Source: Mucilaginibacter_A sp964236465 (GTDB taxonomy: Bacteria; Bacteroidota; Bacteroidia; Sphingobacteriales; Sphingobacteriaceae). From it: 64,000 nt of DNA. This document shows, piece after piece, positions 63,700-64,000 of the stretch. Each line of letters starts with the position of its first letter. Within the stretch, counting starts at the first letter, position 1. The position numbers were made by a program, and so were the translations under genes. The notes beneath the pieces were generated by a model. It had not been told where the DNA came from and ran no database searches. It worked only from the letters and a program-made list of their open reading frames with translations. The stretch spans positions 1 through 64,000 of the forward strand of contig CAXSBZ010000014.1 of the NCBI GenBank assembly GCA_964236465.1, given 5' to 3'.

Positions 63700-64000
63700 A
63701 TGCCGGACGATAAATACACATTTGGAATGATCGGGCTTGGAACCATGGGCAGAAACTTGCTGCTAAACATGGCCGAACATGATTTTTTGGTGGCAGGCTA
63801 CGATAAAGATGTCGACAAAATTGCCCTACTGGAAAAAGAAGGCGAAGGCAAACCGGTAAAAGGGTTTAAATCTCTGCCGGAATTTATTAGCAGTTTGGAA
63901 AAGCCACGCGCTATAATGATGCTGGTTCCGGCCGGAAAAATTGTGGACAGTGTGATCGAAGACCTGGTCCCGTTGATGGAAGAAGGCGATATTATTATTG
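63700..64000 (+). CDS. gnd: 6-phosphogluconate dehydrogenase, N-terminal part
   Basis: 100 residues before the window ends. The NADP-binding FGMIGLGTMGRNLLLNMAEH is followed by VAGYDKDVDKIALLEKEG and PRAIMMLVPAGKIVDSVIED, the pattern of the oxidative pentose-phosphate enzyme that makes ribulose 5-phosphate. It is ten bases after the HAD hydrolase gene. The family could in principle be a shorter GndA-type, but MLVPAG fits Gnd well. Confidence 0.92.
   Translation, partial: MPDDKYTFGMIGLGTMGRNLLLNMAEHDFLVAGYDKDVDKIALLEKEGEGKPVKGFKSLPEFISSLEKPRAIMMLVPAGKIVDSVIEDLVPLMEEGDIII

Overview
The window is ordinary-density, AT-leaning chromosome of a Bacteroidota bacterium, most likely of the Sphingobacteriaceae (Pedobacter or Mucilaginibacter relatives). 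The evidence is a type IX secretion pair (a PorP/SprF-like protein next to a protein with a gliding-type C-terminal sorting domain), a fused SecDF, a Rho factor with a long disordered N-terminal insert, DUF4783 next to nadC, TAnnTTTG-type -7 promoter boxes and few Shine-Dalgarno sites. No phage, insertion sequence or CRISPR array was seen.

Layout. 1-7 kb: LpxR-like outer membrane protein, TPR protein, gpmI, DUF4783-nadC-plsY and an M48 lipoprotein protease. 7-13 kb: tRNA-Leu(CAG), tRNA-Lys(UUU), an N-acetylmuramoyl-alanine amidase, a PNPOx-type stress protein and two family 2 glycosyltransferases. 13-20.5 kb is the accessory part: a VapBC-like toxin-antitoxin pair, a dienelactone hydrolase, a decayed royal-jelly/yellow-type beta-propeller gene, a kilobase of AT-rich non-coding DNA, two Ig-like secreted proteins with a PorP/SprF partner, and a small retropepsin-like two-gene cassette. 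20.5-24.3 kb: fdhD, DUF7009 and a YdeP-type molybdopterin oxidoreductase. 24-32 kb: small hypothetical genes, an SGNH esterase, accD, class II aldolase, an iron-permease-like protein, a GNAT protein and NDH-2. 32-43.5 kb: mostly leftward genes (secDF, folA, an M1 peptidase, thyA, LptF/G-type permease, tgt), with ispE rightward. 43.6-54.5 kb: glycosyltransferase-sigma factor-rsmG, dprA, SixA-like phosphatase, heptosyltransferase, a PolX with a damaged polymerase site, sppA, folK and an orphan Hpt protein. 54.5-57.3 kb: purS, pssA and rho. 57.5-64 kb: pyrF, then a pentose-phosphate run (ROK sugar kinase, tkt, rpiB, tal, HAD hydrolase, start of gnd).

The most striking feature is not a gene. A 15-base word, GATAAAARMAGYATC, occurs about once per 1.3 kb across the window. 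By eye I count about 49 exact copies of its 12-base heart, TAAAA(GA or AC)AG(C/T)AT, and about 20 weaker ones. Copies lie on both strands and are concentrated in gaps between genes, but about 19 exact copies lie inside unrelated coding sequences, where they impose recurring peptide words (SIKEA/VKEVS in sense, NASFTG in antisense). Many intergenic copies carry the extra flank ATTTTAGG, which can supply the stop codon of the upstream gene, and head-to-head pairs form terminator-like hairpins. This resembles the logic of DNA uptake sequences in Haemophilus and Neisseria, but I know of no such family for this sequence. The stretch 14.94-19.36 kb, which holds the decayed gene and the surface-protein genes, has no copy.

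All coordinates, motif counts and family calls come from reading the sequence. No search or alignment was run.
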